Positions 1 to 13,040 are shown, counted from the stretch's first letter. The stretch is 45,853 nt of DNA from Elysia marginata (GCA_019649035.1 BMAT01009123.1:30086-75938); one strand, 5' to 3'. Numbers and translations are program-made. Notes: generated by a model from the sequence alone, not told the origin.

Positions 1-606
1 GCAAGAATTTGAACAATTTGAATTTTTTTGGTCCCCTTGCTAGTCAAATGTAGGGCAATTCTATTTCTAGCTTTAAGTTTTTAGAACCCATGACATTCAT
101 GGTACATCATAACATCATCTTGGACTTGGCATAGGCCTACTTTTCATATGGGAAAATATGCCGTTCATAATCATAGTATGAAGGGAGTAATTAATTTGAT
201 CTTCTTTAGCCTTTACTTTGTCAGAATCTCATTGCACACGGGCTCATTATTTCTAAAAATTTGATAGAATTTGTGTTCGCAACATGAAATTTACTTAGAT
301 CTAGGTCTAGGCTTAGAATGCATTGCACCCCTGTGTAGAAATAAGAAACACCTTTGATTTCAAGTAGAAATAATCAAAATTGAGATTTTTGTATTACATG
401 TGGATCTAGGGTCTAATTTAAAAGATTTTTAACATCAGAAAAATTGAGCTGCAGCTCCGAATCAGATCACTTAGTTGTTATATTTTCAACCATCACTGAC
501 TGCAGTGATTGCCTCCACTGTTAGTAGTGTTAGTTTTAAATGCTTAGAAATAGCATGATTTCAAATTCATTATAATAATAATCACGCATGATTTCCTTTT
601 TTACAG
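1..606 (+). other. PAF1 upstream intron (partial)
   Basis: No coding exon is visible. The segment is AT-rich and ends in the acceptor tttttttacag at 606, which opens the first visible PAF1 exon in phase 2 (one base completes a codon). It is therefore intron, with the start-codon exon off the window. I looked for a donor with an upstream ATG in a fitting frame and saw none. Confidence 0.8.
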
Positions 607-3600
607 GTCAGAGCTGGTATGCAGGGTGAAATACAACAATACGCTCCCAGATATTCCTTTTGACCCAAAGTTTATAACATACCCATTTGAGTCTAATAGG
701 TAGGTATATGAAAAAAGTAGGTTTATCCCTAGCATTGTTTCAAATTCATTTTATGTACAAACTTTAAAATTTTTAAAAACTTCTTAGATTATTTTTAACC
801 CTACGCAGTAGTGTATTTGAGTTTGACTGAATATATGTCATCCCTGAATTTTATTGTAAATATGAAGCATCAAAATTGATGAGGCGGTAATTCCTTTCGT
901 CATGATACTAATTTTACTTATCTCATGCAGTTGGTAAATTTGTGAACAGATGCTTTAGAAGTCCCAGTTTCTTGTATATTTATAAATGATTTTTTTTTGC
1001 AAATTATTTTAATGACAGTATTACTATTAGCTATGATTATGAACTGATCTAAGAATAATTGATAAATCATATCTGGTTCCAATAGTTATAAATACAAATG
1101 GTTTGTAATGCTCCTTGAAATTATCTAGGAAAGTTTTGGAACCAAAGAGATGATTAAACACTTTTCAAGCAAGAATTTTTTTAGAATAATCAAAAAATGA
1201 TTCTTGTGCTATAAAGTTGATTTTGATATTTTGTTCTCACCTTTGATTTCAGATTTTTCTCGTACAAGCCAACATCTTTAGAGAGATCTTTTAAGTATGA
1301 TCTCTTGACAGAACATGACCTGGGAGTTAACATTGACCTCATCAATCCAGAAACATATAAGATAGATCCAAATGGTGAGACAAGTCCTCCAGAATTTTAA
1401 TTTTTTTCAAGGAAAGTTAAGAATTTCAACCTGAAGGGCCAAAGGCTTGAGATACAAAGCACAACTTAAAGTTGTGTCTATTTTTGTTTTGGTAAAATAA
1501 TTTTACATCATTCTACTACAGCATTAATGCTTTCAAGTATAAATGTGAAGCCAAATCTCTGGCAAGTAGGAAAAATATAAAATAAGGTGTCATATAGCCT
1601 TTCATTACCTCTAATTATTTTGAAAATGAAGATTTTACTGAGCTAGATACTTAGACCCTTTAATAACCAGAAAATCCTTCAAAGTATAAATGTTAATTTG
1701 AGGCTGTGCCTAGAGGTTGTAAAAATTATTTTGAAAACACATATTCTTCAATGCTAGGAAGTAAAACAGTAAAGCTTTTAAAATGTTTTTATCACTAATG
1801 TTAAAATTTTGAGCTTGTAAGACTGGTATCCCAGTACTAGTCTAGCTGTTTTCTTAGATATACCGTGAGACTGGTAAACCAGTCTGGGATTCTCTCACCA
1901 GTACAGCTCAAACTATAGGTTTAAAAATAACCCAAAGAAGCTCCCCTGACCTCTTCAACAAGGTTTTCACTTTCCTTAGCAAGCATTATATCAAGTGGGG
2001 GTACTTAAAGCTAGGGGCTCAGGGCTCAAAGATTTAATATTTACCCTCATATGGAAAAACATGAAAAAAAATCAGTGAAAATTTTTATTACAAATATTGG
2101 TTGTTTAAACTGTAGATTTTGTAAATCATATTGATGTTACAACTTTTTTCTTTGCACCAGCAAATAATCAAATGTGAATTTTATAAAAAAATTAATTTCT
2201 AAAATTTTTGTTGCTGTATAGTTTCTCCTAAGCAATCATTTTGTCAACTCAATGGTGACATTTTATGATTTTTGCTACAGCATATCCAGAGCCGGAGGAT
2301 GAAAGGCTTCTTGAAGAAGATTTTAATGCCCTTGGGGATGCAAAAAGGTAGTTTTCATTTTCTTTTGGAAAGTGGTTCCTCTGACATCTGCAGTTGACAA
2401 AATTTACTCAAACTTTAAAACTGGGGCTTAAGTTTAGCCTAGAAAAAAACATATGCTCACTTAATATAAAATTTATAAAAGAAAAGAAAAAAAAATGATT
2501 TCTAGGCATGCATCTTTGATATTGGTCTTTTTTTCTGGGTATGGAAATCATGATTTGCAATGTTTCTGTTAATGTTAGGGCTTAAATAAGAATTTTTTTA
2601 TGAGTTGGACATACTCTTGAACTAAAGTACATTTTAGATATTGGTCTGTATTGTCTGTTGTTTGTCAAACTTTAGGGGTCTCTTGATATTATTTGATGTT
2701 ATCATTTATCAATATTTTCTTTAAACTAACACAAAATAGCCATTGTGCATTTAAATCACAATATAGAGTTAAACTTAACCATTATTATTTAAAACATATT
2801 TGCTTTACATTTTGTAGAGTAAAAAGCAAAAGGCTTTAGTTGGTTTTTTTTTTTGTCTTTGCTTCATTTCATTTAGGTCACGTCACCACAATACAAATGT
2901 GTCCTGGTTGCGAAAGACAGAGTATATTTCCACAGAATACAACAGATTCATCCAAAAAGCTGACAAATCAGAGGCAAAGTAAGAAAATAAAATGAAAAAC
3001 CTAAAGATACTTTTGAAATAAATGTTTTTTTTAACTCTGATAAACCTCACTATACTGTGTCACTGAAACAAGTTAACTTGAAACTTGAGCTATCTGTTAA
3101 GACCTTGCAGTGTGGTTTTCTTAATTAGAAATTATTGAGATCCAGCAATTGTTTTTTTTCTCCCCCATGTTTTATGCAAGGTGCAAAATGTTTGCAAACT
3201 AGGCTCTGCACAGACTGCTGCATGAATGATAACGTCAAAACTGTTGGAATTAATCAAATTTAGGCAATATCTTTAAAGTTAAAAGTATTTTTCTTCTTTG
3301 GCTTATCAAGTGAGTTTACTAATAAATCAAAGCCACTAATTTGATGCAATCATAATTTTCCGTGTAATTACTTCAAACCTTCAAAAAAAAACAAAATGAT
3401 TAATTTCAGCTTTAATGGGGGAATGATCCTTAAAATTACTGCTAACACAAACTGCCGCAAACAATCGATCTGGTCGGGCTTTTTTGTGCAGTGTGGTACA
3501 AATTTAAAATTCATTATCACTGGGTTTTTTTCCTATGCAACATTGAAGAAATTTTAAGACTGCATAGAGTTCAGGCAAGTGAGCTAGCAAAGACCAGATG

Positions 3601-6600
3601 CAACTTCAGTGAAGGCATGAGTTGTAAATATGAGGCAATTCACAACTGAGGCTAAAAATAAAATTCTTAAGACAAGATATGTATGTAAACATGTTATATC
3701 CCAAGGTTTTACAAAATGTCATCTCATAATTCATTTTTTTCCTTCTTTATTGTTTATTTTGAAATTAATGCATTTTAATTGTGTGAACAAGTCAAATTGC
3801 TGATGAACTTGTTTTTTTTGTAGGGTGGGCTTCAAGATTAAACAGACTATGAAAGAAGAAGATATCTACAAAGACAGAGAAAGTCAAATAAACGCTATCA
3901 ACGACACTTTTGAGAAGGCAAAACAACCTGTGAGTTTTTAACTGAAACATATGATCCTCTTTTATTTATGAATGGAGACTTTATTGTGAATTTTTTCAAA
4001 TTCATTTAGATGGAAGGGTTTAAATGGACTAGAAGCTTTTTTTTTTTTTTTTTTGTAGAAACCTATTTTTAAATACATTATCTCCTTTATCATTGTTGTT
4101 TTTAATAAATTTTATTATAACCTAAAATTTACATTTTGTGCTTTAAAACATATGGAAAAAGACGAATGCATTTACAGCTTTTTTCATTTCTTCCTCCTGT
4201 CAATCCGAGCATATAAAATTTGGAAAACGTTGCTCTCCTCTCAAATGTTTTCATGTAGACATGCCTAACACTTATATATGTTCAATTAAATTATAGATGA
4301 AAATTTTAAGTATATTAATTTTGTTTGTTTGTTTCTAAGAGCCAATGTCATAAAATCGACAGATCTTCATGCAGAACACCACAACCTCAAATGTAATACT
4401 GATTGATGTCAAGTCTTTTAAGTTTCATCGGCATTCTTAGTTGTTTAGTACAATACCTTCTTAAATTATGTTGGAAGATGAAGACTAAATAACTTTAATT
4501 ACCATATGTTTTATACAGTTACTTTTTTTAAAGTATAAGACTAATCCTGCACAATGAAACATTTTATCATGGTTCTATGAGTTTGTTATAAAAGTAACCT
4601 GAATGTAGCTCTGTTTTCTTTGCCCTTTTTCTGGAAAACTATAGTGTTCTTATTAGAACTCTTATAAAACTCATACCTTTTAGAATGAGGCACTAAGGTT
4701 TTTTCTTCTATTTTATTTATACCAGATATTAAAACATCACAGCCACAAACCAGGGGTGAAACCTGTGAAGACTTTTGAAGTTTTTCCTGACTTCCAGGTG
4801 ATCTGTCTGCTGTTTTGTGTCTGTCTTTTAAATTTCCCTTGATTTATCATTCTTTATCTGTCTTTTTGTTTCTCCTCATTTTGTCTGATTCTCTTTTATT
4901 TTCTCTGTGTGCCCCCTCCTATCTTTATAATCTCTCTTTTTCTCCCTGCCTCTTCCTTTTTTTTTGCTTTTTGTTTATTTCGTGTGAGTTAAAAAAGAAC
5001 CTTACAGATCATTTACAAGAATAATTAATTTTTTCCCAAAGGTCTTGGCATTTCAGCGGAAAAAAAATTATAAAAATTTTGATGATATGCACACATGATT
5101 GTACGTTTTAAGCATTATGAAATTGTCCTTGGGTATATTGTCAGTTTGATTTCAATCTATGTTAAAAGCTGAGCGCCTCTTCTAAATTGAAATCAACCAT
5201 GGGAGTCTCAATTGTGTAATGTATGGTTTAAATAGATTTTTTGAGCATATTGCAGTTATTTAAATTATGATTACACATTTGCATTACTACCTTTCTCACC
5301 ATAAATTTTGTTAGATTGGCACTGCTTTTTAGCTATAAAACTGCAATGATAACAACCACCATCTTTTTCATGGAATATTTTTCCTATAGAATTTTCTAGG
5401 CGTTGTGCATTTACAGCATTAAATGGTATGCCATTTTAAAACTTGTTTAACGACACTTAGGTCTGTATTCATCCAAACTACATTGTAAATAAAGGCTAAT
5501 AAACCAAATCAATTATAAAAAGATATCTTTCATTGCTGTGATCATATAATTATAGTTAGATTAAGGATGTCATTTTTGGATTATTTTCAGGCGGGGGTGG
5601 GGGGTGGGGGGGGGGCTAGATGTGCAAGTTTTCCATTTTTTGCAGGAATTCCAATTTTTAGTGGTTTTATTTAGCCAAAAAAGCAGGAAATGTTCAATTA
5701 AATTCAGACTTAAAATTAAATGTGAAAGAAAACTTTGTCCAAACTTAGAATAAAAAAAAACAACACTGCTTTTGGCCCTAGTACTGTTGGTTATCAGTGC
5801 CAAGTGGAGCATTTTAAAGAAAAGTTAAAATTTCTTGCTTTTTTTTTTTTTTGCATAAGAATTAAGATGCTTGTGTCCCTGGTTATTGGTCCTGATCAAT
5901 TTCTATAATTCATGTATATTCAAGTGCTTCTGTTGCATTTTGTATATGTTTGTATACATCAGAATGTAAAGCTTGGAGTTTCTGTGACATTCAAAAAAGT
6001 TAAGTGGCATCCCGGGTAATGACTTGAAATGGTCTGTTCAAGGTTGTATTTTTTTCCTTTTGTTTACTACCGTTAAAATATTTTTTGTTTTTAAACCTTG
6101 TAACTTCTAACTGTCACCGGATTGTTTACAGCTGTGGAAACATCCATTTGCCCAAGTGCTCTTTGACTCAGATCCTGCTCCAAAGGGTTACTCTGCACCA
6201 GTTCAGATGGAGGAAATGTCTCAAGCTATGATAAGGTAGGAAATATAACGCCGCTCAAGGAGTTCTAGTCCATGTAAGGATTTGTAATAAATTTTAGATA
6301 GAAACATTTTTCTATTCACAGCATTTGTGCAAATGGAACTTTTCGGCTGTTTGATCATACTAAATGAAAATTTTAAGTACTTTTATTTTTAGGAACAAAA
6401 ATACTCAGATAAATATTAATGGTTTTATTGGATTCTTGGCATTGTATTTCAATATAACATATGGAGGAGCAAATTGAATTAAATTGATAAAAGTTTGGTC
6501 TTTTATGCTAGGTAATGTAAAAAAGCCACAAGTTGACTTTACTCCAGGCAGTTGTCAGCAGTCAATCTTTTTCTGTGCAATCAAGGAAGTAGCATGAGAA

Positions 6601-9600
6601 CATCAACAATTTTTATCGTCAGTTCCCTCTTGAGAAAATTTTGTGTCAACAAATGTGTATAATGAACTGGTTTTATAAAGAGGGATGCACTGATTTTATC
6701 AAGAAAATACAAAGTAAAAGCTGAAGCTGCAATGCTAAATAATAAATAACCTTTTTAAATGTGGAACAAAGTTAGGCCATGTCAATGCAAAAATGGGCTT
6801 AATTTTAGCTTTGAGTTTGACAGATTTTTTTTATATCTTATTGTTTATTCACATTACAGAGGTGCCGTGGATGAGAGCAATGAACAGTTTGTGGCATACT
6901 TCCTGCCAACAGATGAAACTCTTAAAAAACGTAAACGTGATACTGAAACAGACACAGAATATGAAGTTGAAGACACGTGAGATATTTTAAATATATTTTT
7001 TAAAATAGTTTTAATCTTTTAATTGTTCTGAACTCTTCATCTGGCCCGTAAAGACTTCAAATTCAATTGAACCCCTTCAGTATTGCAGAGTTTGTGTGCC
7101 TCATTAATAGAAGAAAAATATATAAAAAGTCAAAATTTTTATTACCTCAAAAAAATTCTGTGATGTTATTTCCAGTTTCATATTGGAAAGATTTATTTAG
7201 ATTGTCATTCAGGCTAACTGGAAGAGCGGTTTGTGGTCTACCTCTTGCTGTTTTGTTGTTTTACAAATTGTAGAAATGCATTGCTTCATTTGCACGGACA
7301 TTTGGGTCTCTCCTCAAAGAGGCTCAATCTTGCTTCCAGTACCTCACCACACTTTTTGTGTAAGTTATCATTAGATATTTTAGTAGGGTAACAGATTCTG
7401 AGAACATTTTTTGTTGTTTTTGATGGAAAGAGTCTATTCTGTCCTTGTTCCAAGGTGGCTTGTTGCGGTCAGCATTCTGAGCCAATCACAAGATGGCTTA
7501 TTGTGGGCAGCATTCTGTACATTTGTAAATCTATAAGCGCTCTAGATCTAGATTTAGATCTCTAGCGTTAAGACAAAGGTCCATTCCTTAGGAATGGAAC
7601 TTCATCACTACACACACCGAGTCAAGTCACAGACTCCACTCGCAATGCCAGCTGATGTACCGGTGTTCAAAGCATGAATCATTCTTTTTTTACCACGCTA
7701 CGCTCTCCTCTACCTGTTTCACACAATAGGCCTTGGGCATCGCTTGCATAATTCAACTTGGCAAATATGTTATGCCCTTAGGTTATATTTTATTGCCCAC
7801 AGCTTTGTTACGCCTGAGGTCTAGCAGACTCTTGTTCGCTACTGAGGCAGAAGTTCAAATACTATCATTAAAAAGGATAGAAAGCGATCCTGTAAGTTTC
7901 CTCTTTACGGCCAAGGTTTTGTAACGGCAGATGTTGTTACAATCAAGGTCCCTTGTAACACTGATTTATTAAGGAATAAAGTAGATGAGTATTTGTTTCT
8001 CATAGTGTGACTTCCATTTTTTTCAGCCCATGATACACATTCATTATCTTCAATTCTACACCTTTCTTAGGTATGAGTATCTGCTGGCAAGAGAATATAA
8101 CTGGAATGTCAAGAACAAACTATCAAAGGGATATGAAGAGACTTACTTTTTTGTGTTTAGAGAAGATGGAATCTACTACAATGAACTGGAAACTAGGTGA
8201 GTTCTATTAAAAAGTATTTTATGTGTCAGGTGAACTTTTCTGATTATCCTAAAAAGTCATTTTAATGTTTTGATCAGGCCAACATTTTTTCATTTTAACC
8301 TAATTTTGGCAAAGGAGGAGTACTTCATGTACAAATTTGGAAGGGAGTTGCTTTTTTTTCTCTTTAGTGTGCTACTTATAATACATCTAGGAATTTTGTG
8401 TATGGTTTAAAAATGAATTAGACATTTCTATGGATGTTTCAGATTACTTAGTTAATTTTTTTTTAAGAACTATTTTCCATCTTTTTTTCATCATAAATTT
8501 TAGCTCAGCCACAGGATGTCAAATGGAAGTATCATTCAGAATTTATAAAGATGACTCCTTATTGAGAGATTATGAAATAATGAACAGAGTCTTGGATATA
8601 CATAAAAGGACTCAAGGTTGCTGCATTTTAAAATAGGATTTACCAAAAAAGTTTTTTTTTTTTCAAACATCTGAAAATTTGTATAGGCACTAAACTTTCA
8701 ATTGAACTTGGTTTGAATTGTGTCAATCCTAAAAACCCAGCTAAAATGAGAAATTTTCGTTTTGAAATATTATATCTGATTAGAAAGCATAGAACTCCAG
8801 CAACATCCTGCAAAAGATAGAGTGCATTTATCTTAAATAGTTATTTTATTATGAACTTTTAAAGCAAGGCGATGTGATTGAATTTTAGGAGTTAGAAACT
8901 GATAAAGTGCCTATAGCTGAGAGCAAGACTGGGCAACTTAAGTTGGGTTTTTGGGATTGGGGTCACAACTGTTAGTGTTAAAAACTTTAAATCATGATTT
9001 GCGTTTACGTTGCATTTGATTGTCAGGGTGCGACTCAGCAAAAGAAGGAAAACCATGTCCAGTGCACAGTTGAAGTCTAGGCTGGTGGTCAAACACAGAG
9101 AACTAAACGATAAAGAGATAGCTGCACAGGTAAGAAATCAAAGAACGTATGAGTAGTTTAATTTAATAGTCCAGTCCATATATCGAATGACTAGTGTTTA
9201 TAACATACCCAGGTCTCCTTGCTATTTCTCACACAATTTTTCTTTTTATTTAGTAAATAAATCTTGAAAAAAAATTACTGATGTGCAGCTTGAATGACAT
9301 AATGACTATGTAGTTAGGTGTAAGCTGTAATAAACACAGGCAGTGACAAGGCACAAACAGTAAAATGCTTCTCCCTAAGCCTAGGCGCGATTATAATCTT
9401 GTAAAACTGACCTATGGGTATTACAGCACCCCCACGGCTTCCATTTAACCCTCCTCTTTAAAGGCTATCACTTCAATAAGAACACATCTTAGCAGATGGA
9501 ATAGAAATCTTTTATCAAGTGTCAACCTGTAGACAAAAGTCAGAACTAAATTTTTTCTTTATGTTACGTAGAAAGCTTTCTTGAGTCAAGTACCATAGCT

Positions 9601-11244
9601 ATTTAATCTAAAGAAGCAACCTTTGCTCATGTTTAATGTAATGGATAACACCACCTTGACCCTCTCATTATTGATAATTGTCTTTCAATTTTCCTGTTAA
9701 TGCGACACTTCAATATGATGGCATCTATAGAAAAAGTGGCTCTTGGCTGTTATTATTAACTTTTCACAATAGGATTATGATAAACAAAGCAATTAAATTT
9801 TTGATTAGGAGCGACTAATTTATACAAGTTTATAGTTTGAGATCTTTACTTTTGAATTTTTAAAGTTATATCAGTTCCTATTTAAAAGAAATGAATTTTT
9901 TCTTTCATTGTTATTTTCTTAATATTTGCACTTTATGCTCAGTCCCAACTTTCTGTTATCAACCGTAAAAAATGTTAATTCTAAGATCAACCTAAGATGT
10001 TAATTTTTTTACGATAACGTTATCAATATTTAAGCAACTTAGGTTCAAAGTAAAAACTTAATTTTTTTTCACTTTTGTATTACAGCAAAGGACATGCTTG
10101 TTATTTTTGGCTTGGCTTTATTCTTTCAAGTAGCTATTGAGGTCTATAATTTCATATAATTTTTCATGTGCATGTTTGTTTGTTTAGGATAACCGCATGC
10201 TAATGTTAGAGCCACCAGGAGAAGAGGAAGAGGAGGAGGATCAGATGCCAAGCCTTACTGCTGAAGGTAGTCATATATTTTTGACTATGATTTTAAAACA
10301 TTTTTGTTAAGACCATATTGAATAGTTGTTATATTTATGTGGTGATAACATCTTTAAACTTTTGCAGGTGAGATAAGAGTCTTAGCTTAGTCGGACAATT
10401 ACTAAGAGATTGATTGAATAAGCTGAGTAAAGATTAGTTCTTAAAGGCCTTCGAGCTAATTCAACCAATTATTTGATAAAATTTTCAGACTCTATGTTGA
10501 ATCAATTTTGCAGTTGATTTTTCTTGTTTCTTTTTTTCTAAGCAAAATCAAAGAGACAAATGAAACCAAGCCTTTTTTTCTGGTAATTACTCATAAACCT
10601 ATGTCATCAATGGTTGCATTGCGTTTTATTTGACCCCACACACCCTTTTTTATGGAGTGTACCTGTTCAAGTGCCTAGCTTCATTGCTATATTTTTTTTC
10701 ATCAGTCACATCAGAAGAGCTCAAAGAGAGGTCTGATCACGAGAGTGACAACGAAGAGGAGGGTGGTGCTACCAGGAAACGCCATGTGGTTGAGACTGAT
10801 GAGGAAGGTGACAATGAAGATAAAGAAGCTGACAAAGCCAGTGTCAAGTCTGGAGGCAGTGAGCGGAGAAGTCGTAGTCGGAGTGGAAGCAGAGCAGGAA
10901 GTGGTAGTCGGAGCAGGAGTCGAAGTGGTAGTCGCAGCAAAAGCAGGAGTCGCAGTAGAAGCAAATCTGGCAGTCCTGCCAGAAGTAGAGGAGGTAGTGG
11001 TAGTCGCAGCCGAAGCAGGAGCAAGTCAGGGAGCAGATCACCAGCTCGTTCCAGGTCTCGCAGTGCTAGCAAAAGCAGAAGTCGAAGCCGTAGCCGCAGT
11101 GCAAGCAAAAGCAGGAGTAGAAGCAGAAGTCCAAGTGGCAGTGAGAAGGGCAGTGGCAGTGAGGCAGAGGAAGATGTTGACAAGGGCAAGAAAGATGAGG
11201 AAGAAATCTTTGGATCAGCCAGTAGCTCAGAAGATAGTGATTAA
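607..11244 (+). CDS. PAF1: RNA polymerase II-associated factor 1 (PAF1), 12 exons, 5'-partial
   Basis: Nuclear scaffold subunit of the PAF1 complex (with CTR9, LEO1, CDC73, RTF1/WDR61), which promotes Pol II elongation and histone H2B ubiquitination. Exons read from the sequence, all with GT-AG borders: 607-699, 1253-1374, 2281-2347, 2877-2978, 3824-3929, 4726-4797, 6132-6235, 6860-6976, 8071-8196, 9027-9129, 10188-10266, 10706-11244. Phases agree at every junction, giving 542 codons plus stop with one leading base. Family blocks seen in order include [96 protein letters not shown] and [14 protein letters not shown]. These match animal PAF1 closely along the core. The first ~25 residues and the promoter lie left of base 1. 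Human PAF1 is 531 residues; this one would be about 570 because of an expanded Ser/Arg tail. Identity is confident from family knowledge; exon edges are from splice consensus and phase. Confidence 0.96.
1807..1914. repeat. Imperfect inverted repeat in PAF1 intron
   Basis: The left end ttttgagcttgta mirrors the right end tacagctcaaac. Inside are further pairing segments built from gactggt/accagtc and cccagt/actggg, including a gactggt-aa-accagtc mini-hairpin. The block is about 108 bases and could fold on itself. It might be a small hairpin MITE; no target-site duplication was established. Confidence 0.5.
4798..6131 (+). other. PAF1 intron with G-run and pyrimidine tracts
   Basis: A 1334-base intron. 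It contains a CT-rich stretch (4800-4970), whose open frame has no gene-like features, and a run of guanines at 5592-5616. It ends with the acceptor cattgtttacag-type pyrimidine tract before exon 6132. No nested gene was recognised. Confidence 0.7.
5592..5616 (+). repeat. Guanine-run tract (possible G-quadruplex)
   Basis: Four or more runs of at least five G are separated by single T bases within 25 bases, inside a PAF1 intron on the sense strand. The pattern meets the usual G-quadruplex spacing rule. Function is unknown. Confidence 0.6.
6977..8070 (+). other. PAF1 intron with a 38-bp-period tandem pair
   Basis: A 1094-base intron. At 7452-7479 and 7490-7517 two 28-base segments match at 24 positions, giving a period of 38 bases. 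Short inverted arms (tccattcc / ggaatgga) lie near 7580-7600. Its open frames (such as 7733-7924) show no recognisable protein. It may be an old repeat remnant, but I could not assign it to a family. Confidence 0.55.
9130..10187 (+). other. PAF1 intron, no gene seen
   Basis: This intron of about 1.06 kb has GT and AG borders (caggtaag, tgtttag). Around 9340-9490 base composition is less AT-rich than the surroundings, possibly an old interspersed repeat. No open frame of interest was found. Confidence 0.6.
10706..11244 (+). CDS. PAF1: PAF1 last exon: acidic / Ser-Arg-repeat C-terminal tail
   Basis: This 539-base exon starts after a pyrimidine-rich acceptor (ttttttttcatcag) in phase 1 and ends at TAA 11242-11244. 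It encodes an acidic stretch rich in Asp and Glu. A Ser/Arg repeat follows at about 10861-11135, with 24 SR dipeptides interspersed with Gly, Ala, Lys and Pro. The end is acidic, with an EEIFGS motif and Ser-Glu-Asp-Ser-Asp terminus, as in vertebrate PAF1, where KEEIFGSDADSED precedes only a short SR patch. The coding bases are an imperfect AGY/CGN/AGR repeat, so both strands look like long open frames. The antisense leucine-rich frame is a shadow. Confidence 0.93.
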
Positions 11245-11316
11245 ATGTTTACTTTATTGGGCTCTATTGAATTGTTTTTCAACTTAACGCAGGTTTAATC
11301 ATAAAATGTAAAGAGA

Positions 11317-11322
11317 AATAAA
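11317..11322 (+). terminator. PAF1 poly(A) signal AATAAA
   Basis: A canonical AATAAA lies 73 bases after the PAF1 stop codon and is followed at about 10-30 bases by a TG/T-rich stretch (ttgttgttaatatg). This implies a short 3' UTR of about 95 bases. Later AATAAA copies exist in this AT-rich DNA, so a longer alternative end is possible. Confidence 0.6.
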
Positions 11323-12832
11323 AATTGTTGTTAATATGCAGCTGTCAATGTTAACTTTCTTTCACCTGGCTTTGCTACACTGGCAAAAGTTTGTAAACCT
11401 TGATATCTGTTGTTTAGTAAGGACATTAAGTTCTCACAAATACCAACACCTAGTTTCAAGACCAAAGCTAAATTTGAGATTTAATGAAGTTTGCAATTTC
11501 AACCCTCTGTAAGATTTCAGATAAGAATATGGGCTAAAATTAATTGAATGCAAAGTTAAAATGCAATCAGTAAAATTGAAGGCTATGAAAGTCCCCATCA
11601 AGTAGCAAGCATTAAAAAAATCTTATGTTGCCGCTCTTTGCCTTTTTTTAACGCATGCTACTTTCACCGACATATGTTTCTCCTATTTTAAATCTTCAAT
11701 CTACAAAAGCCTTTGTCGTAACTCAAATTTCAAATTATTTGTTGATCAGTTGTTAAAAAATTCACAGAGAAATTACCTGTAGAATTACAAAATAGTTTAA
11801 CATGGGAATTTAATTTTGCAAACATAATATGCTTTTTTCTTTTTGAATTGAATAAGTTGGAAAAAAGTGGGGAAAAAGAATAATACTGAAACAGTAAAGC
11901 AAATGTGGGTGTGTACCACCAGGGCTTTGATAATCATAATACATATAGAAGTTGTTCAAGTCAGTCAGTTTAATTTTATCATAAAACCTTTCCAGTACGG
12001 TACATGCATTAATTTTAATAAAACTTAAAGAATTTGAAACTTCGAAACTGGAAGAAAAAATCCAATGTAAATAAACAAGTAATATGAATAATTAAATTTA
12101 TGTTGGGTTCTACTGGTTTTATAGGCTTAAATGATTTCCATCCAAAATTTTAAATTTTGTTTGTAGCTGGAAAAATGTTTGAATAAAATTTTTATGCAAG
12201 CTTCTATTTTTTTTTTCAACAAATTTTTTTTGGGTCCATGAACTTCCTCCTGTATTTTGAAATTCATAATAAAAAAAAAATTGTAAATGTTATGAGCATG
12301 TTATGTCTTTCTTTGTATTGTTTGCAAAAACAAGTATTTTGTTACTTTACTCTAGAAAGCTTTTATATACCCCGTTTAAAACTGAACAAGAGGCAAAGAC
12401 GAATTATTGGTGTTAATGGTGAGGTTTTTGTTTTTAGAGAAAGATTTCACAAATATTGTGCAGTCAGACATGGATGTTTTAAACCCCATGGAAACAAAAT
12501 TTAACTTTGATGATACATTACAAAAGAAGAAAGAAATCTGTGTAATCTGATTATACTAACTGTAAGAGGAAAAAAAATTTAATCACCAGGGTCACTTGAA
12601 AATTTTATCCCCTACTGTTCTGTGAGTCAAAGATGATTGTAATGCATAGGGTGGTAGCAGACACTGGAGAGGTAAAACTCATATTCTATCTTTAGGACCC
12701 TGTACCAAAGGAGAGCAAGTTCTCCAATTGATGCAGGAATTCTGATTTTTTAAAACATTTTCTTGCATTTTTTTTTCAAACAGATAGCAAGTTAGCAAAA
12801 TAATGACTTTCAAAGGGGTAAAACAATTTCAA
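11323..12832. other. Intergenic AT-rich DNA
   Basis: No exon, RNA gene or clear repeat was recognised. The open frame at 12238-12504 lacks family features and sits in low-complexity AT sequence, so I do not call it a gene. Confidence 0.5.
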
Positions 12833-13040
12833 TACAGTAACCCGCGAGAAGTCAACTCTCGGTTAATGTCAACACCTTGCAACGGTCCTGTATTTTTCCT
12901 TCTTTAGCTAAGTAACTTTATTTCGCATTAAGCCAACTGCTCAGCTTGCTGCCAGATGGAGAGAGATAGAGAGATGCCAAATGGGTCTTAGGACAGACAA
13001 AGAGGTGGGCGGGCAATCTTTCTTTCCAAATTCCATTCAA
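12833..13040. mobile_element. 5' end of TIR element (copy 1)
   Basis: It begins TACAGTAACCCGCGAGAAG and continues with strong similarity to the left end of the element at 14505. Shared segments include gcgagaagtcaactct, gtcaacaccttgcaac, and agatggagagagatagag versus agatgaaaagagatagag, then aaatgggtctt and gaggtggg. Similarity fades near 13040. A sequence at 13863-13878 ends ttccactgta, the mirror of the same terminus, so the full element may reach 13878 (about 1.05 kb) with an unrelated interior. No transposase is visible. Terminus style (TA then CAGT...) is like pogo/Tigger-type DNA elements; that assignment is inference. Confidence 0.6.

Noticed and set aside
7733-7924. 63-aa open frame in a PAF1 intron
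   Set aside because: It lies between well-supported PAF1 exons, with no family match or splice fit.
10737-11189. 150-aa leucine/arginine-rich open frame on the - strand
   Set aside because: It is the antisense shadow of the PAF1 Ser/Arg repeat; the repetitive codons keep several frames open.
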